Notes under the pieces: model-generated
The model's database searches: none
Seen by the model: only the letters and a program-made list of their open reading frames with translations
What the model was told of the DNA's origin: nothing
Position numbers and translations under genes: made by a program
Assembly (NCBI GenBank): GCA_002429165.1
Contig: DIYV01000057.1
Span: forward strand, 1-20,875
Reading direction: 5' to 3'
DNA: 20,875 bases
Source of the DNA: Gallionella sp. UBA6045
GTDB lineage: Bacteria > Pseudomonadota > Gammaproteobacteria > Burkholderiales > Gallionellaceae
Part shown: positions 19,289 through 20,875 of the stretch, piece by piece
Layout of the letters: every line of letters starts with the position of its first letter
How positions within the stretch are numbered: the first letter of the stretch is position 1

Positions 19289-20644
19289 ATGCAGGACATT
19301 TCTTTTTGGGATTCATGCCTCAGCTCTTTTGAAAAGAGCTTGCCGCCACAACAATACAATTCATGGATAAGGCCCCTGCTTCTTAAGAGCGAAAATGGAG
19401 CGTTGGTACTGACAGCGCCGAACAGCTTTACATTGAAATTGGTTCAGGAACGTTTTTTACCTGAAATCAGCCGACAGGCAGGATTGGCTTTCAAGCCTGT
19501 TCCGCCGTTTGAGTTTCGTATACTCGAATCTACAGCGGTAAATAAATCACCGGAGCAAACCCCCCCTCAAAAAACAATTACCCCAATTGAAAGCAAACCC
19601 AAAATCGAAACATCTTTCAGGGGCTACGGGAAGCTAAACCCAAGCCTGACGTTTGAAAATTTTGTGATCGGTAAAGCCAATCAATTGGCCTTCGCTGCAG
19701 CAACGCAAGTAGCTGGATTACCTGGCGTATCGTATAACCCGCTGTTTATATACGGTGGTGTTGGTTTAGGTAAAACACATTTATTACAAGCAATTGGTAA
19801 TCAAATTCGGCTTAACAACCCACAATCAAAAATTTCCTATATGCATGCTGAAAGGTATGTAGCAGACGTTGTTCGTGCCTATCAAACAAATAAATTTGAA
19901 GAATTCAAACAGTTTTACCACTCGCTTGACGTGTTGTTAATTGACGATATTCAATTCTTTGCCGGCAAGGCTAAAACACAAGAAGAATTCTTCTATGCAT
20001 TCAATACCTTGGTTGACTCGCATAAGCAGGTTATTCTGACCAGCGATACATTTCCAAAAGAAATAACCGGGTTAGAAAGCCGTTTAGTATCGCGATTCGG
20101 TTGGGGATTAACCGTTGCAATCGAGCCCCCGGAACTGGAAATGCGCGTAGCTATTCTATTGAAAAAAGCGGCCATTAGCGGCTACTCACTTAATGATGCC
20201 GTCGCTTTTTTTATAGCAAAACATGTAAATTCAAATGTTCGTGAACTCGAAGGTGCATTAAAACGAGTAGAGGCTTATGCAAAATTTCACAAGCGAAATA
20301 TTTCCGTCGATACGGCGAGAGAATCGTTAAAGGATATTTTGGTTGCGCAAAGCAGGCTGGTTTCCATAGATAACATCCAAAAAACAGTTGCTGATTATTA
20401 CAGGATTAAAATGGCAGAGTTGCTATCAAAGAAGCGCACTAGAAACCTGACTAGACCCAGACAAATAGCCATGTCGATAGCCAGGGAGTTAACTACTTTA
20501 AGTTTGCCTGAAATTGGAAACTCGTTTGGCGGAAAAGACCATTCGACAGTCATTCATGCATGTAAAACGATATCTTTATTGAGAGTTTCTGATACAACCA
20601 TAGATGCAGACTATAAAATATTATTACAAACGTTGCGTGGATAA
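19289..20644 (+). CDS. dnaA: Chromosomal replication initiator protein DnaA
   Basis: The AAA+ initiator that binds DnaA boxes and melts the origin. With the ATG at 19289 it has 451 residues. Domain I begins ISFWDSCLSSFEKSLPPQQYNSWIRPL. A short variable domain II rich in Pro, Thr and Lys covers about 80-110. The AAA+ domain starts at NPSLTFENFVIGKANQLA, with Walker A GGVGLGKT (156-163), Walker B LLIDD (216-220) and GLESRLVSRFGWGL (sensor/arginine region). Domain IV holds the DNA-binding signature LPEIGNSFGGKDHSTVIHACK (about 406-426). The frame is open to a GTG at 19247, giving 14 more residues, but that extension is unlike known DnaA starts. The ribosome site before 19289 is poor. The gene is visibly more AT-rich than its neighbours to the left. 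Confidence 0.97.
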   Translation: MQDISFWDSCLSSFEKSLPPQQYNSWIRPLLLKSENGALVLTAPNSFTLKLVQERFLPEISRQAGLAFKPVPPFEFRILESTAVNKSPEQTPPQKTITPIESKPKIETSFRGYGKLNPSLTFENFVIGKANQLAFAAATQVAGLPGVSYNPLFIYGGVGLGKTHLLQAIGNQIRLNNPQSKISYMHAERYVADVVRAYQTNKFEEFKQFYHSLDVLLIDDIQFFAGKAKTQEEFFYAFNTLVDSHKQVILTSDTFPKEITGLESRLVSRFGWGLTVAIEPPELEMRVAILLKKAAISGYSLNDAVAFFIAKHVNSNVRELEGALKRVEAYAKFHKRNISVDTARESLKDILVAQSRLVSIDNIQKTVADYYRIKMAELLSKKRTRNLTRPRQIAMSIARELTTLSLPEIGNSFGGKDHSTVIHACKTISLLRVSDTTIDADYKILLQTLRG

Positions 20645-20840
20645 GGCGGTGAAAATTCTGTTGATAAAATGTGCATAGAAAGCATAACAGACGATCACGA
20701 AAAGTTATAAACATTGATCTACTCATTAATCAACAACTAATCCGCAAGAATTTATATTTATATCTTGTTGTTTTAAGTTGGTTTATTTAACTTATTAACA
20801 AATATCACCGTTCATTATTAGTACTATTAGGAATTTATAT
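20636..20840. other. Predicted replication origin (oriC): DnaA-box cluster and AT-rich stretch between dnaA and dnaN
   Basis: The 196-base dnaA-dnaN gap contains no gene. Five near-consensus DnaA boxes, each one mismatch from TTATNCACA, lie in or next to it: 20636-20644 (minus, overlapping the dnaA stop), 20659-20667 (minus), 20670-20678 (minus), 20706-20714 (plus) and 20792-20800 (plus). Between about 20750 and 20805 the sequence is almost all A and T, a likely unwinding region. Near dnaN it ends in TTA/CTA triplets (20815-20829). Origins commonly lie next to dnaA, and transcription diverges at rpmH-dnaA, both fitting this assignment. The single mismatches mean individual boxes are less certain than the cluster. 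Confidence 0.75.
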
Positions 20841-20875
20841 ATGTTTATTGATAAAACAGAAAAAGAAACCATACT
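20841..20875 (+). CDS. dnaN: DNA polymerase III beta sliding clamp, N-terminal fragment (cut by window edge)
   Basis: The ATG at 20841 opens a frame reading MFIDKTEKETI to the window end, similar in pattern to the start of DnaN, where a short beta strand is followed by a charged helix. AGGAA (20829-20833) lies seven bases upstream, a good ribosome site. The position directly after dnaA on the same strand is the normal place of dnaN. Only 11 full codons are visible, so the call rests mainly on synteny. Confidence 0.8.
   Translation, partial: MFIDKTEKETI

Overview
This is a bacterial chromosomal replication-origin region. It carries dnaA, the start of dnaN, rpmH-rnpA-yidD-yidC-mnmE-mnmG-rsmG-parA-parB, the complete F-type ATP synthase operon and glmUS. 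This gene order is typical of Betaproteobacteria. The protein sequences look like the Nitrosomonadales/Gallionellaceae side of the class (iron- or ammonia-oxidiser relatives). That placement is inferred from remembered protein resemblance, not from a search.

Layout from left to right. Positions 1-113 hold the first 37 codons of glmS (minus), and 115-1479 hold glmU (minus). Positions 1666-4053 are a small accessory block: a DUF2937 membrane protein (plus), a COG3146 FemAB/GNAT-like acyltransferase (minus) and a DUF938 methyltransferase (plus). A strong hairpin with A and T tracts (4066-4087) lies between the methyltransferase and atpC and probably terminates transcription from both sides. From 4110 to 11166 the minus strand carries atpC-D-G-A-H-F-E-B-I, that is, atpIBEFHAGDC in transcription order. 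From 11168 to 19132 the minus strand continues without a real gap through parB, parA, rsmG, mnmG, mnmE, yidC, yidD, rnpA and rpmH. A 16-bp perfect parS palindrome lies between mnmE and mnmG. From 19289 the plus strand carries dnaA and then dnaN, which runs off the right edge. Transcription diverges between rpmH and dnaA.

How it fits together. DnaA boxes occur upstream of dnaA (one perfect consensus) and cluster in the AT-rich dnaA-dnaN gap, which is the best oriC candidate. ParA, ParB and parS segregate the newly replicated origin. The rpmH-to-parB genes make ribosomal protein L34, RNase P protein, membrane insertion factors and tRNA/rRNA modification enzymes. The ATP synthase operon follows parB with one base between the parB stop and the proposed atpI start. 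Many junctions are ATGA-type or short overlaps, so translation is probably coupled along the chain.

I found no mobile element, CRISPR array, tRNA, rRNA or novel multi-gene system. The most interesting features are the origin architecture, including a possible DnaA-trio tract beside dnaN, and the parS position. The least characterised genes are the three in 1666-4053.
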